This document shows, in pieces, positions 7,746 to 15,174 of a stretch of DNA of 46,735 nucleotides (within the stretch, counting starts at the first letter, position 1; each line of letters begins with the position of its first letter). Source of the stretch: a virus; IMG/VR virus record IMGVR_UViG_3300034072_001749, positions 1 to 46,735 of that record; one strand, given 5' to 3'. A program made the position numbers and the translations under genes. Under the pieces are notes generated by a model. It searched no databases and had not been told where the DNA came from. It saw nothing but the letters and a program-made list of their open reading frames with translations.

Positions 7746-7956
7746 GACGCTGTCCTTTCAGGAAGCGAACGCCGCGCGTCGACGCGATCTGTTGGATCGT
7801 GCGGCGCGATCGATGCGGGAGGCGGGCCTGCACGGCGGCGGAGCCGCCGGCAGGATAGAGGCTGTCGAGGATGGCGAGCTCGCTCCGACGCCAGCACCGC
7901 TGGTCCGGCAGATCATCAGCGTCGAAGCCGGTGCGCAGGGTCGGAACGGCGCGCAT
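7732..7956 (-). CDS. SANT/Myb-like small DNA-binding protein
   Basis: This 74-residue protein has a three-helix pattern, WRRSELAILDSLYPAGG...AVQARLPHRSRRTIQQIASTRG, that resembles SANT/Myb-like modules (W...E..IL...YP..G...V...L..R....I...A...G). It parallels the first module of the multi-HTH protein at 4408-5634. The start overlaps the GapR stop (TAATG). It is likely DNA binding; the target is unknown. Confidence 0.65.
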   Translation of the reverse strand: MRAVPTLRTGFDADDLPDQRCWRRSELAILDSLYPAGGSAAVQARLPHRSRRTIQQIASTRGVRFLKGQRHEKA

Positions 7957-8198
7957 TATTCCATGCCCAGCGCGGCGAGATAGGTTTCGAGCAGCGCCTG
8001 CATTTCAGCGCGCTCGTGCGGCGGCAATTTGCGGAGGCGAATGACCTCCTTCATCATCTTGGTGTCGTAACCTGTCGCCTTCGCCTCGAGATAGACATCC
8101 TTGATATCGTCGCCGATGCCCTTCTTCTCCTCCTCGAGGCGCTCGATCCGTTCGATCAGCAGGCGCAGTTGATCGTTGGCGATGTTGCCACTGCTCAT
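7956..8198 (-). CDS. gapR: GapR-family (DUF2312) nucleoid-associated protein
   Basis: The 80-residue protein matches GapR closely: [40 protein letters not shown] and the end [10 protein letters not shown]. GapR forms a clamp on overtwisted, AT-rich DNA ahead of replication and transcription machinery and helps topoisomerases in alphaproteobacteria. I chose the ATG at 8198, coupled to the upstream stop (ATGA), over a longer in-frame reading. Phage copies are known in this class of hosts. It probably assists phage DNA replication or competes with host GapR; this is inference. Confidence 0.93.
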   Translation of the reverse strand: MSSGNIANDQLRLLIERIERLEEEKKGIGDDIKDVYLEAKATGYDTKMMKEVIRLRKLPPHERAEMQALLETYLAALGME

Positions 8199-8485
8199 TT
8201 TTCGTTCTCCGTCGTGATAGCGAGCAGCGCGTCGGCGCATTGCCGAACCGTCATGCCGCCGGTAATGATTGTGGTGGGGAGGTCGCGCCCGAGCTGCATT
8301 TCCAGCTCCATGATGATCGCGACCACATCGATTTCGTCACAGCCGAGATCCGTGAGTGACGTCTGACCGACGATAATTCGGGAAATCGCCATTTCAGGAT
8401 GCAGCGTCATGATGATGTACGACACCTGCGCCCAGAGTATGGCCCGTTGGTGGACGGCATCGGGCAGGATCGACCGCGCCGTCAT
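8195..8485 (-). CDS. Acyl-carrier-protein-like protein lacking the phosphopantetheine serine
   Basis: This 96-residue protein has an ACP-like core: [20 protein letters not shown] then LGRDLP and [12 protein letters not shown]. In acyl carrier proteins this region reads DLGxDSLDxVE, with the serine carrying the prosthetic group. Here residue 51 is Glu (D-E-I-D), so the normal attachment site is missing. The fold prediction rests on pattern only. It sits directly before gapR, both coupled by ATGA. A carrier role is unlikely; a protein-interaction role or mimicry of host ACP is possible. Confidence 0.65.
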   Translation of the reverse strand: MTARSILPDAVHQRAILWAQVSYIIMTLHPEMAISRIIVGQTSLTDLGCDEIDVVAIIMELEMQLGRDLPTTIITGGMTVRQCADALLAITTENEK

Positions 8486-8724
8486 ATTTCTTGCCTCTCG
8501 AAGGACATTTGGCCGGTTGCGACGTCGACCAGCACATCATGCCAATCAGGTGCACGCGCGAGCCGCGCGGTCCCACCGGCCCTGGCGATTATGAGAAGTG
8601 CCTCCAGCAACTGGACATCGTCGATCAGATCCGTAGGGAGCTCGAACTCGGTTCCCCCGTCCGGCTTCATGAGGTCCAGCTGACGAAAGGCCAGGTTCGG
8701 TTCGAAGCGATAGATGCGGCTCAT
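8482..8724 (-). CDS. Hypothetical small early protein
   Basis: This 80-residue protein starts MSRIYRFEPNLAFRQLDLMK, at an ATG overlapping the stop of the small membrane gene (ATGA). The longer in-frame reading to 8787 is not favoured. It contains an amphipathic helix DDVQLLEALLIIARAGG and no known domain. Confidence 0.65.
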   Translation of the reverse strand: MSRIYRFEPNLAFRQLDLMKPDGGTEFELPTDLIDDVQLLEALLIIARAGGTARLARAPDWHDVLVDVATGQMSFERQEI

Positions 8725-8864
8725 GACGCGCTCCTCGCTGCCGAAAGCAGAACAAGGCTGATCAGGCCTAAAGCGATCGCGAGCCAATAGACTCTCCGCC
8801 CCGCAGCCTGTCCCGCGGCGAATATGAAAGTGCCTGATAGAAATGCCAAATCGATCGGACTCAT
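8721..8864 (-). CDS. Tiny membrane protein
   Basis: This 47-residue frame reads MSPIDLAFLSGTFIFAAGQA then VYWLAIALGLISLVLLSA, giving two hydrophobic segments, one at each end, with GRR between. The start overlaps the upstream stop (ATGA) and its stop overlaps the next ATG. Coupling at both ends supports translation. Function unknown. Confidence 0.6.
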   Translation of the reverse strand: MSPIDLAFLSGTFIFAAGQAAGRRVYWLAIALGLISLVLLSAARSAS

Positions 8865-9376
8865 GACGATAGCCCTTCCCGGACCCGCTGGAGTCCGGCG
8901 ATCAGGTCATCCAGCGCCCCGGTGTCGGCGGTAAACAGAACGCCATCGTCGCCGGCGTCGCCGGCGAGCAGGATGGCGGCACCGCCAAGCTCAGGCATGG
9001 GCCAATGGGTAATCCGGACACCGGGGAGGATGCGCCACCCGCGCGTTCGCCCGCCCTGGCTGGTAAAGGCGGCGACCCGATCGGGATGGGCGGCGCGATC
9101 GACCGCGATCCAGGCACGGCAATGCCCGCCACGTTCCGATGCATCGACGATCAGAACCGTGTCGTTGTCGTTGGCCAGGCTCATGCGCGCATGGCGTGGC
9201 CGGTTCTCCCAGACGGGGATGCAATAGCCGCAGAGCTGGATATGAAGATGACCGGCGGCACGGACTTCCCAACCCTGGGGCAGTTCGCCATCCGTGGCTT
9301 CATGCCGCCCGCAGCTATTGCATTCGTAGCGGGCGGGCATGGTACCGGCGCCGATCGGGCTGACAGCGAGGCTCAT
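8861..9376 (-). CDS. Hypothetical early protein with CxxC motif
   Basis: This 171-residue protein starts MSLAVSPIGAGTMPARYECN. It has YECNSCGRHE near the N-terminus and LCGYC at about 50, a possible zinc knuckle, followed by a beta-rich C-terminal part (TVLIVDASERGGHCRAWIAV). The ATG at 9376 overlaps the stop of the upstream small gene (ATGA). No family recognised. Confidence 0.65.
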   Translation of the reverse strand: MSLAVSPIGAGTMPARYECNSCGRHEATDGELPQGWEVRAAGHLHIQLCGYCIPVWENRPRHARMSLANDNDTVLIVDASERGGHCRAWIAVDRAAHPDRVAAFTSQGGRTRGWRILPGVRITHWPMPELGGAAILLAGDAGDDGVLFTADTGALDDLIAGLQRVREGLSS

Positions 9377-9537
9377 GGGAGGATCCTTTCGAGGGCGGCC
9401 ATCAGGGGATCGACAGCGAGGCCAAGGATGGCGACAGCGGCGCTGGCGATGATCGTCCAGACGGCGTCGGCCTTGGTGAGAGGTTTGGCGCATTGACCGC
9501 AACGGCAGGTCTGCGCGTGATAGAGATCATGCCGCAC
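9373..9537 (-). CDS. Small zinc-knuckle/membrane protein
   Basis: This 54-residue frame starts at a GTG with AAGGAG 7 nt upstream, the strongest binding site in this stretch. It reads RHDLYHAQTCRCGQCAKPL, a CxCxxC cluster, then a hydrophobic helix WTIIASAAVAILGLAV. A cysteine cluster followed by one membrane-spanning segment suggests a small membrane-anchored protein. It overlaps the upstream gene by 11 nt and the downstream gene by ATGA. Confidence 0.6.
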   Translation of the reverse strand: MRHDLYHAQTCRCGQCAKPLTKADAVWTIIASAAVAILGLAVDPLMAALERILP

Positions 9538-9955
9538 GGCGTTTCTCCTTCAGGTCGGCGGTCAGGCAGGTAGGGGAAGTGCAAAGGTCGGGGCCGGACC
9601 AGGCGCAGGTCGCATGGCCGTTGAAACAGGCGTCGAATGTGGTGCAGCCACAGAAGCGGCAGATATGGGGCGTTCCGCCCATGCCGAGGTGCAGGTAAAT
9701 GACCGGATCAATCGGATAGACGTGGACCCGGATCAGCGACAATTCGCGCGTGCCGGCGATCGACAGGCCTGCTTCCAGGCGGACCATGTCCGCGCACGGA
9801 TCGCGCAGATATTCAAAATCCTCGCCCTGCCCGCGTCGCTCGATCCCGGCAAAGCCACCGCCACCATAGAGGGCGTGGTCGAGGCGGAGCTGGGCCACAT
9901 CGATCGTGAGGCCGGCGGCGCGGCGGCGCAGTTTCAGATAGTCATGCGCGTGCAT
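9527..9955 (-). CDS. Phage protein with N-terminal HTH-like part and cysteine-rich C-terminus
   Basis: This 142-residue protein starts MHAHDYLKLRRRAAGLTID, an XRE-like first helix pair. The C-terminal part has ICRFCGCTTFDAC...GHATCAWSGPDLCTSPTC, a cysteine pattern shared by many phage proteins (CxxCGC...C...W...DLC..C). I chose ATG 9955 because GGGAGAGGG precedes it; ATG 9973 (ATGA-coupled to the primase gene) adds six residues. It is likely DNA binding; no specific role is known. Confidence 0.7.
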   Translation of the reverse strand: MHAHDYLKLRRRAAGLTIDVAQLRLDHALYGGGGFAGIERRGQGEDFEYLRDPCADMVRLEAGLSIAGTRELSLIRVHVYPIDPVIYLHLGMGGTPHICRFCGCTTFDACFNGHATCAWSGPDLCTSPTCLTADLKEKRRAA

Positions 9956-9969
9956 ATTCCCTCTCCCTG

Positions 9970-12774
9970 TCATGCGGCCTGGTTGTGGGGCGCGCCGGCG
10001 GTCGAGCGCTGAAAGACCCAGCAATGGGTCGGCTTGCCCTTGATGGAATTGACCGTCTTGACCGCTACGAAGCGCGGTTCCTTGCTCTGTTTCAGCAGTC
10101 GGCGCAGGTCAGTGCCGTTGACCTGAAGGCGCCAGCGCTGCGAGGCAATCTGTTCATATTCGGCCAGGTTGATGGCATATTCGCCGCCGACATAATTGCG
10201 GCTGTGGTTGATCCAATTGCCCACGGTGGCGTCCTTGGCATCGGCCATGATCGCCTCCACCCGCTCCCAGAACTGGGCCACATCGGGATGTTCGGATTCC
10301 AGGGCCTGATGGCGCTTGATCGCCATGTCACGGGCCAGCGCCCGGGTTTCCTCCAACCTTTCTGCCGAGATCGGCAATAGGGTCTGCAGCGCGTCGATCA
10401 GGGCGAGCAGCTGGGCGTGATTATGCTCCAAGCGCTGGTTGATGATGGCGGGTATCGCGCGCAGTTCCTGCTCATGTCTGGCATAGGCCGTGCGGAAGGT
10501 GTCGAGGAACGCCTTCTCCCCCCGGGTGGCGCGCAAGATGAAGCCAGAGACGTCACGCACATCGATATTGTCGATGCGGCGGGCGGCCTGTTTGGTTTCG
10601 TCCGACCAGCCCTCCTTATTGAAGTCGAGGTGCATGATGCGTTCGAGCATGGCGGGTGAGGCATCGACCGGCGCATTCTGCTCGATCAGCAGGGCAGTGC
10701 GGAACAGCGGGGCATAGGTTTCATTGCCGCCGGTGGCCACGCCGCGGGTGCGCAGTGGGCGGCCATTATAGGCGGTGAGGAAATCATCATAGTCGAAGTT
10801 GGAGGGCTTGGCCTGCTGGCCATTGTCGCGCCGCGATTCCATGAAGACGAAAGGCAGGCCGCTGAGCTTTGCCATTTCGCGGGCGAGACCGGCCGTCGTC
10901 GTGCGGTTCGGATCGATGCCTTCATAGTTGATGCGGCCCAGCAGCTTCCACAGGAACATGAGCAGCGAGGTCTTGCCGGAACCGGGTTGCCCGATCAGTT
11001 CCAGGAAAGGGTAGGACGCCTGTTCTGCGCGGATCTGTTCGGCGAAGAGCGAGCCGGTCCAGAAGGCCAGCACGATCAGCCCCTTGGCGCGGTAGGCGGT
11101 CCAGAAATCGTCGAGCCAGCGGGTCGAGAAACGATCCTCGTCCGTCTCGATCTGCTCCAGAATCTTTTCCCGGCTCGCGAGCTTGGCTGACTTGCGCCCA
11201 AGCTCGAAAAAACCATTGTCGTTGACCGCGAGCAGCTTGCCTTCACGCACCGCGATATCGCCCAGCAGCCAGGCGCCGTGATCACGGCTATATCCGGTGA
11301 AGGGCACCGGCTCGACATCCTTGATATGCGCCATCTGGCGCTGAAGGATGCGGATCAGCTGGGCGGTTTCGCCGGTCCAATAGGCACCGGTGCCGATCGC
11401 CACCAGGCTCTTGGCGAATTCCGAGGATGCGGAGACGGCGGCGGGGCTGAAAGGCCCCTTGGTGCTGAGGCGGTCGGTCGGAAAATCGATGCGAAACCAA
11501 TAGGCTGTTTCATATGTCAGCTCATCGCGCTGCTTATAAAGGGCGCGGAAGGCACAATTGGCAATCTCGACCACGCTGGCCACCTTGCGGGCGGCGGCGA
11601 GCTCCTTCACCTCGACATTGGCCACGGACAATTCGGGTTCGTCCGCGAAGCCTTCCTTGATGCGCTCGCGAATGGCCTCCTTGTTGAAATAGGCCCAATA
11701 GGTGCGGTTGCGGAAGATGAAGTGGAAGCTGGAGAAACGCTTGCGCTTCCAGATGAGGAAGGCCTTGTCCTCGGCGCTGGGCGCAATCAGCACCTCACCA
11801 TGCCAAAGATAGTCCTCAATCTGTTCGGCATTCATCCGGTCACCGCGCAGGAACAGATCATCCCAGTCGAGATTGATGCCCGGTTCATCCTCCATACGGG
11901 GCAGTGCCGCAGTGACATCGGGCCAGCCATCGTCGGTGGCGCGCTTCGTAAAGATGCGGCAGGCCGCCGTCCCTGCCCCGCCATTGTCCATGGCGAACAC
12001 CAGGCGCGGTATCTTCTGGGGCGTGGGGCCGTCCGCGATGGCGGCGCGCAGTTCCTCCAGCGCCTTGTCAGGATAGAAATTGCTGGACATGCAGGACACC
12101 GCATGGCGGCGCACCAATGGCAGGGCAGGACGATCCTCATCCTGTGCCGCTTCGTCGAGCAGATCGCGATCCTTGCGGAAGCGGCCCTGTTCTAAGCCAA
12201 TCGCCTTGAAAATCCCCTCCGTCACCCAGATTTCATCTGCCTGGGCCAGCTGATCGATGTCGGTGCCGGGATAGGTCCACCATTGGCCGTCGATCGACCC
12301 GCCGGGCTTGAAATTGGCCTTGCGCCCCAGGCGTCCGGTCTGGTCGAGCAGCCGCTCCCACCAGAAACCTCCGGGCAGTTCGAACCGCACGGTTGCGGAT
12401 CCCAGCTTGAGTTTCTGATCCTGATAATATTCCTGGGTATAGGCGGGGCGCAGGCCCATCAGGTCGAAGCCGCGTTCATGCCCCAGATAGGCGTCCGCGG
12501 TGGCGGTCGGGTTTTCGCGGGTGACCGGATGCCGTTCGGACCAATTTGAGAACAGGTCGTCGAACAGGGTTTTTACATGCGCCTCATATCCGCAATTGTC
12601 CTTGCGGTTGCAGACCAGGACGAAAGGCTTGGCGGCATATGCATAAAGCTCTTTCCGACCACAATCGGGGCATTTGCCGCCGCGCAGATAGCGGCCCTTT
12701 GCCGGCTTCTTTGGAAAGTCGAAGTCCTGCTGCAGGCGGTCTATGATCTTGGCAGTCAATGTGGCGTCGGACAT
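9970..12774 (-). CDS. DNA primase-helicase (bifunctional replication protein)
   Basis: This 934-residue protein joins an N-terminal primase zinc finger (CPDC at 35-38, VCNRKDNCGYE at 54-64), a TOPRIM-like section (WVTEGIFKAIGL near 190, LVFAMDNGGAGTAA near 260) and a P-loop ATPase (GQPGSGKTS near 595-602, acidic Walker B-like FVFMESRRD). It would prime and unwind phage DNA at the fork. It replaces the rolling-circle initiator of P2, so this phage probably replicates by a theta-type or D5-like scheme. I chose ATG 12774 (MSDATLTAKI) over a TTG at 12807. The Ogr-type gene lies 97 nt upstream. It is the largest early gene. Confidence 0.87.
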   Translation of the reverse strand: MSDATLTAKIIDRLQQDFDFPKKPAKGRYLRGGKCPDCGRKELYAYAAKPFVLVCNRKDNCGYEAHVKTLFDDLFSNWSERHPVTRENPTATADAYLGHERGFDLMGLRPAYTQEYYQDQKLKLGSATVRFELPGGFWWERLLDQTGRLGRKANFKPGGSIDGQWWTYPGTDIDQLAQADEIWVTEGIFKAIGLEQGRFRKDRDLLDEAAQDEDRPALPLVRRHAVSCMSSNFYPDKALEELRAAIADGPTPQKIPRLVFAMDNGGAGTAACRIFTKRATDDGWPDVTAALPRMEDEPGINLDWDDLFLRGDRMNAEQIEDYLWHGEVLIAPSAEDKAFLIWKRKRFSSFHFIFRNRTYWAYFNKEAIRERIKEGFADEPELSVANVEVKELAAARKVASVVEIANCAFRALYKQRDELTYETAYWFRIDFPTDRLSTKGPFSPAAVSASSEFAKSLVAIGTGAYWTGETAQLIRILQRQMAHIKDVEPVPFTGYSRDHGAWLLGDIAVREGKLLAVNDNGFFELGRKSAKLASREKILEQIETDEDRFSTRWLDDFWTAYRAKGLIVLAFWTGSLFAEQIRAEQASYPFLELIGQPGSGKTSLLMFLWKLLGRINYEGIDPNRTTTAGLAREMAKLSGLPFVFMESRRDNGQQAKPSNFDYDDFLTAYNGRPLRTRGVATGGNETYAPLFRTALLIEQNAPVDASPAMLERIMHLDFNKEGWSDETKQAARRIDNIDVRDVSGFILRATRGEKAFLDTFRTAYARHEQELRAIPAIINQRLEHNHAQLLALIDALQTLLPISAERLEETRALARDMAIKRHQALESEHPDVAQFWERVEAIMADAKDATVGNWINHSRNYVGGEYAINLAEYEQIASQRWRLQVNGTDLRRLLKQSKEPRFVAVKTVNSIKGKPTHCWVFQRSTAGAPHNQAA

Positions 12775-12871
12775 GGGGTCTGGCACTCGGCTGAAAAAAG
12801 CGCGCAAAATTCCGGCCCGCCGGATAGGCCCGGCGAGTGGTCATCAGCGCAATTGGGTAATCGGTTCGGCG

Positions 12872-13207
12872 TCAGCCCTGTCGGCGGGGCGCCTCATCAT
12901 CATTGGCCGGCGGCCCGGTGATGCCCGTGCCCTCGCTGTTGGCGCGGATCATCTGCGCCAGGGTCGGGCCGAGCTTGATGCTGACATCGGGATGCGGACA
13001 GGCGCTCTGGACGATGGTGTGCACCACGTTGAGTTCGGCGAGCCAACTATGGCCGCACAGATGGTTGCGACATGACAGATGAAACTGTTTGTATGTCGGC
13101 GTGATCTGACGGCTGCCGTAGATCCGCCCTGGTGTCGCGCAGTGCGGGCAGAGCGCGTGAAGGCTCTTGAAATGGTTGGATTCCGCCGTGGCTTTTGGCC
13201 GTGCCAT
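12872..13207 (-). CDS. ogr: Ogr/Delta-type zinc-finger late transcription activator
   Basis: This 111-residue protein has the Ogr/Delta signature: LCPHCATPGRIYGSRQITPT then SCRNHLCGHSW and VVHTIVQSACPHP. Cysteines 20, 23, 46 and 51 would bind one zinc ion. In P2 and P4 these proteins bind upstream of the late promoters and recruit RNA polymerase. The start couples to the preceding gene (TGATG). Unlike P2, where ogr follows D, it is here inside the early operon, giving a direct early-to-late switch. Likely targets are the three TGTCGT-N13-ACGACA palindromes in this prophage. Confidence 0.88.
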   Translation of the reverse strand: MARPKATAESNHFKSLHALCPHCATPGRIYGSRQITPTYKQFHLSCRNHLCGHSWLAELNVVHTIVQSACPHPDVSIKLGPTLAQMIRANSEGTGITGPPANDDEAPRRQG

Positions 13208-13659
13208 CACCCTTCCTCCGTTCCGAGTTGCGCCAAGGCGCCCGTGAGCGAGCTGATGCCCTCCTCCAACTCCTTGCGAGCGACCTCCCGATCGCGCCGC
13301 GTGGCGCCGGGGCGGGCCGCCATGATGAGCGCAGCCATCGCCTCCCCGGTTTCCTTCGACGCTTCGCTGGCAGCGCGGGACAGCGCCTGGCTGCACGCAG
13401 TGAATGTAGCGCTCATGGTTTCAAGCGAGAGCGCGTAGCACTCCAGGAAGGGGGCGCCGACGCCGCCGGCAGCGCGATAAGCGAGGTCCAGGGTCCGGGC
13501 CTTGTCGAGGGTGATGCCCCCTTCAGCCTCTTCATCCGACCAATTGCGCAGCGTCCGTTCGGAGCGCCGGCAAATCTTGGCGCAATCCTGCCAGCCAATG
13601 ACGCCGGCAACCTTGGTCAGAGCGAGGCCGAAAGAAAGGGCGGGTCGTAGCTTGGTCAC
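13207..13659 (-). CDS. Phage early regulatory protein (HTH-like)
   Basis: This 150-residue protein begins GTG ACC AAG (MTKLRPALSFGLALTKVAG) with GGAGAG 5 nt upstream. The segment WQDCAKICRRSERTLRNWSD resembles an HTH, as in phage regulators that respond to a DNA-bound operator. A helical C-terminal half follows. The GTG overlaps the stop of the upstream gene (GTGA). It is likely a Cox-like or CII-like early regulator by position; the exact role is not shown. Confidence 0.65.
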   Translation of the reverse strand: MTKLRPALSFGLALTKVAGVIGWQDCAKICRRSERTLRNWSDEEAEGGITLDKARTLDLAYRAAGGVGAPFLECYALSLETMSATFTACSQALSRAASEASKETGEAMAALIMAARPGATRRDREVARKELEEGISSLTGALAQLGTEEG

Positions 13660-13868
13660 AGACGCTCTCCGAAAGGTTGAGCCGCACCGGGTGCCTCCAG
13701 GGCGGGTCGCGGGGCTCCAAACAGCACCCGGCACGGCTCTTCCGGCGACGGGGGCGCCGGATTCTTATCTGCGATGTAGTGCCCCCCGGCACGCATCAGC
13801 TTATCGCCTGCAAAATCGGCCACCGATTGCAGGCGACGAGTTGTGGCGGTCGCGATACAAACGCGCAC
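13656..13868 (-). CDS. Hypothetical early small protein
   Basis: This is a 70-residue frame starting at a GTG at 13868; an ATG start at 13796 is an alternative (MRAGGHYIADKNPAPPSPEE). Its stop overlaps the next GTG (GTGA), which supports a coupled cistron. The proline-rich second half has no known domain. Confidence 0.5.
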   Translation of the reverse strand: MRVCIATATTRRLQSVADFAGDKLMRAGGHYIADKNPAPPSPEEPCRVLFGAPRPALEAPGAAQPFGERL

Positions 13869-13889
13869 GAAGGGGGTATGATGGCCGAC

Positions 13890-14159
13890 TCAATCATTGG
13901 CGATCTCGCCGTCCTTAAGACCAAGCGCCACGGCAATATCATGGCTCTGGCCCCGTAGCGCTCGACGATTACCGTTCAGCACCGCCTGGACAATCTTCGG
14001 ATTAAATCCGTTCTCGCTTGCCCAGGACCGGAGGCTCTTGCCGCTGCTGCGGAACTCATGGCGTACCTTCTCCCGGCGAGCGGGATCTACGCCATAATTT
14101 TGTTGGGACGCGACAGCAGCGGCAGGCATGTGTAAAGGCTCCGTCAGATTTGTAGCCAT
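13890..14159 (-). CDS. BcepMu gp16-like DNA-binding protein, first early gene
   Basis: This 89-residue protein has an HTH region RREKVRHEFRSSGKSLRSWA and NGFNPKIVQAVLNGN...GQSHDIAVALGLK. That is the pattern of the BcepMu gp16 family of phage DNA-binding proteins (WA..NGF....V..VL.G). It lies first in the early operon, divergent from the XRE repressor, the position of a Cro-like regulator. It likely binds the 52-bp intergenic operator region. Confidence 0.78.
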   Translation of the reverse strand: MATNLTEPLHMPAAAVASQQNYGVDPARREKVRHEFRSSGKSLRSWASENGFNPKIVQAVLNGNRRALRGQSHDIAVALGLKDGEIAND

Positions 14160-14211
14160 CTGTTGCCTAGATGCCCAGATTATTAGTCATCGTCAAGAGG
14201 GATGCATAGAA
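14160..14211. promoter_or_regulatory. Divergent control region between early genes and repressor
   Basis: This 52-bp gap separates the first early gene (leftward) and the repressor (rightward). On the minus strand TTGACG (14191-14196) is a good -35 for the early promoter; 17 nt further, CATCTA (14168-14173) is only a weak -10. Repeats such as TAGATG/GGATGCATAGA may be operator half sites. I could not define a clear operator palindrome. Confidence 0.45.
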
Positions 14212-14595
14212 ATGTCGTCAATTGGGGCGAGATTGAAGAAAATTCGCGTCAAATCAGGCCTTTCGCAGACTGATTTCGCGGCGCAATTTGGCGTTTCACG
14301 CGCAACCCAGACCAACTATGAAACCGACAAGAACCCGCCTGACGCAGGCTATCTTGCTGCAATGCATGAGGCGGGCCATGACATCACCTACGTGGTGACG
14401 GGGCAGTTGCAATCCGACGCATTGAGTCCCGACGAGACGGCCCTCGTCCACATGTTCCGGCGAGTGGATCCCGAAAGGCAAGAGGTTGTCTTGGCAACTC
14501 TGCGCCTGATGGCGCCGCCTCAGTCCCAGATCGAAAAGACCACACCGCCATCTGCCAGCCTGCACGACAACGGGCCGGATTATCGCGCCGAATAA
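14212..14595 (+). CDS. XRE-family phage repressor
   Basis: This 127-residue protein begins MSSIGARLKKIRVKSGLSQT, with a classic XRE HTH (about 5-60: LSQTDFAAQFGVSRATQTNYE). RBS-like AGAGGG precedes the ATG at 14212. The C-terminal half is short and carries no S24 peptidase motif, so it should not self-cleave like lambda CI; induction would need another route. It is the only plus-strand gene at the switch and should keep the early operon off. Confidence 0.88.
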   Translation: MSSIGARLKKIRVKSGLSQTDFAAQFGVSRATQTNYETDKNPPDAGYLAAMHEAGHDITYVVTGQLQSDALSPDETALVHMFRRVDPERQEVVLATLRLMAPPQSQIEKTTPPSASLHDNGPDYRAE

Positions 14596-14970
14596 CGATA
14601 GTATCGCTGACTTGTTGTCGATCGACGCTGTCATCGCTCATGGTCTGCTCGACAGACATGCGCCCTCCTTCGCCGGCGAACCATCCAGTCGGGACGGTTT
14701 GCCGCGCGCGAACACAGGAACACGCGCCCTGCGTATTTCCCATGGGGTATTTTATTCAGCAGGCCGCCCGACCTGGAAGGTCGAGAGCCTGTGTTCACCG
14801 CGTCATCGCGGGCTGCCCCTCACGGCAAAGATCGGGCCAACGGCCGGACGGTAGGGCTGTGGAATGATTCTGTCCATGCAGTGAATCTCCTGTCCGACTG
14901 TACCAGTATAGGACTCGACAGAGCCGCATGATGCGACATAGCGTCACCGTCGAAGCGGGGAGGATTCGTG
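14596..14970. other. Intergenic region after the repressor
   Basis: This 375-nt stretch separates the repressor and the next plus-strand operon. I see no convincing plus-strand gene. On the minus strand an ATG at 14659 has a strong AAGGAGG upstream and opens a frame that runs antisense into the repressor 3' end (to 14384). TATAGG (near 14918) could be a -10 for the 14971 gene, but no good -35 is present. Confidence 0.4.
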
Positions 14971-15174
14971 ATGAAATTCGGAATTAGAAAGCCCAGCATC
15001 CGCCAGTCCTTCGCTGCGAGGACTTCGCCCAAGCGGATGATCCGGCATAATCTGGGCCTGAAAGCGCCGCGCGGCATGGGAATATTCACCAATCCCAAGA
15101 AGGCGAGCTATAATTTCGCCTATAACCGCACATCAATTTCCTTCTGGTCGATCCTGCGCAAGCTGTTCAAATGA
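14971..15174 (+). CDS. Small conserved phage protein (lysogenic strand)
   Basis: This 67-residue basic protein reads MKFGIRKPSIRQSFAARTS, RMIRHNLGLKAPRGMGIFTN and PKKASYNFAYNRT. This KAPRG...TNPKKA.YN..YNRT pattern recurs in small proteins of many prophages, function unknown. GGGGAGG lies 7 nt before the ATG. It is on the repressor strand and thus may be expressed in the lysogen. Its stop overlaps the start of the next gene (ATGA). Confidence 0.75.
   Translation: MKFGIRKPSIRQSFAARTSPKRMIRHNLGLKAPRGMGIFTNPKKASYNFAYNRTSISFWSILRKLFK

Noticed and set aside
11278-12195. 305-codon plus-strand frame opposite the primase-helicase
   Set aside because: Mirror of a recognised gene; no family match and no start signal.
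14820-15098. 92-codon minus-strand frame over the 14971 gene
   Set aside because: Overlaps a small gene of recognised type that has a good ribosome binding site on the other strand.
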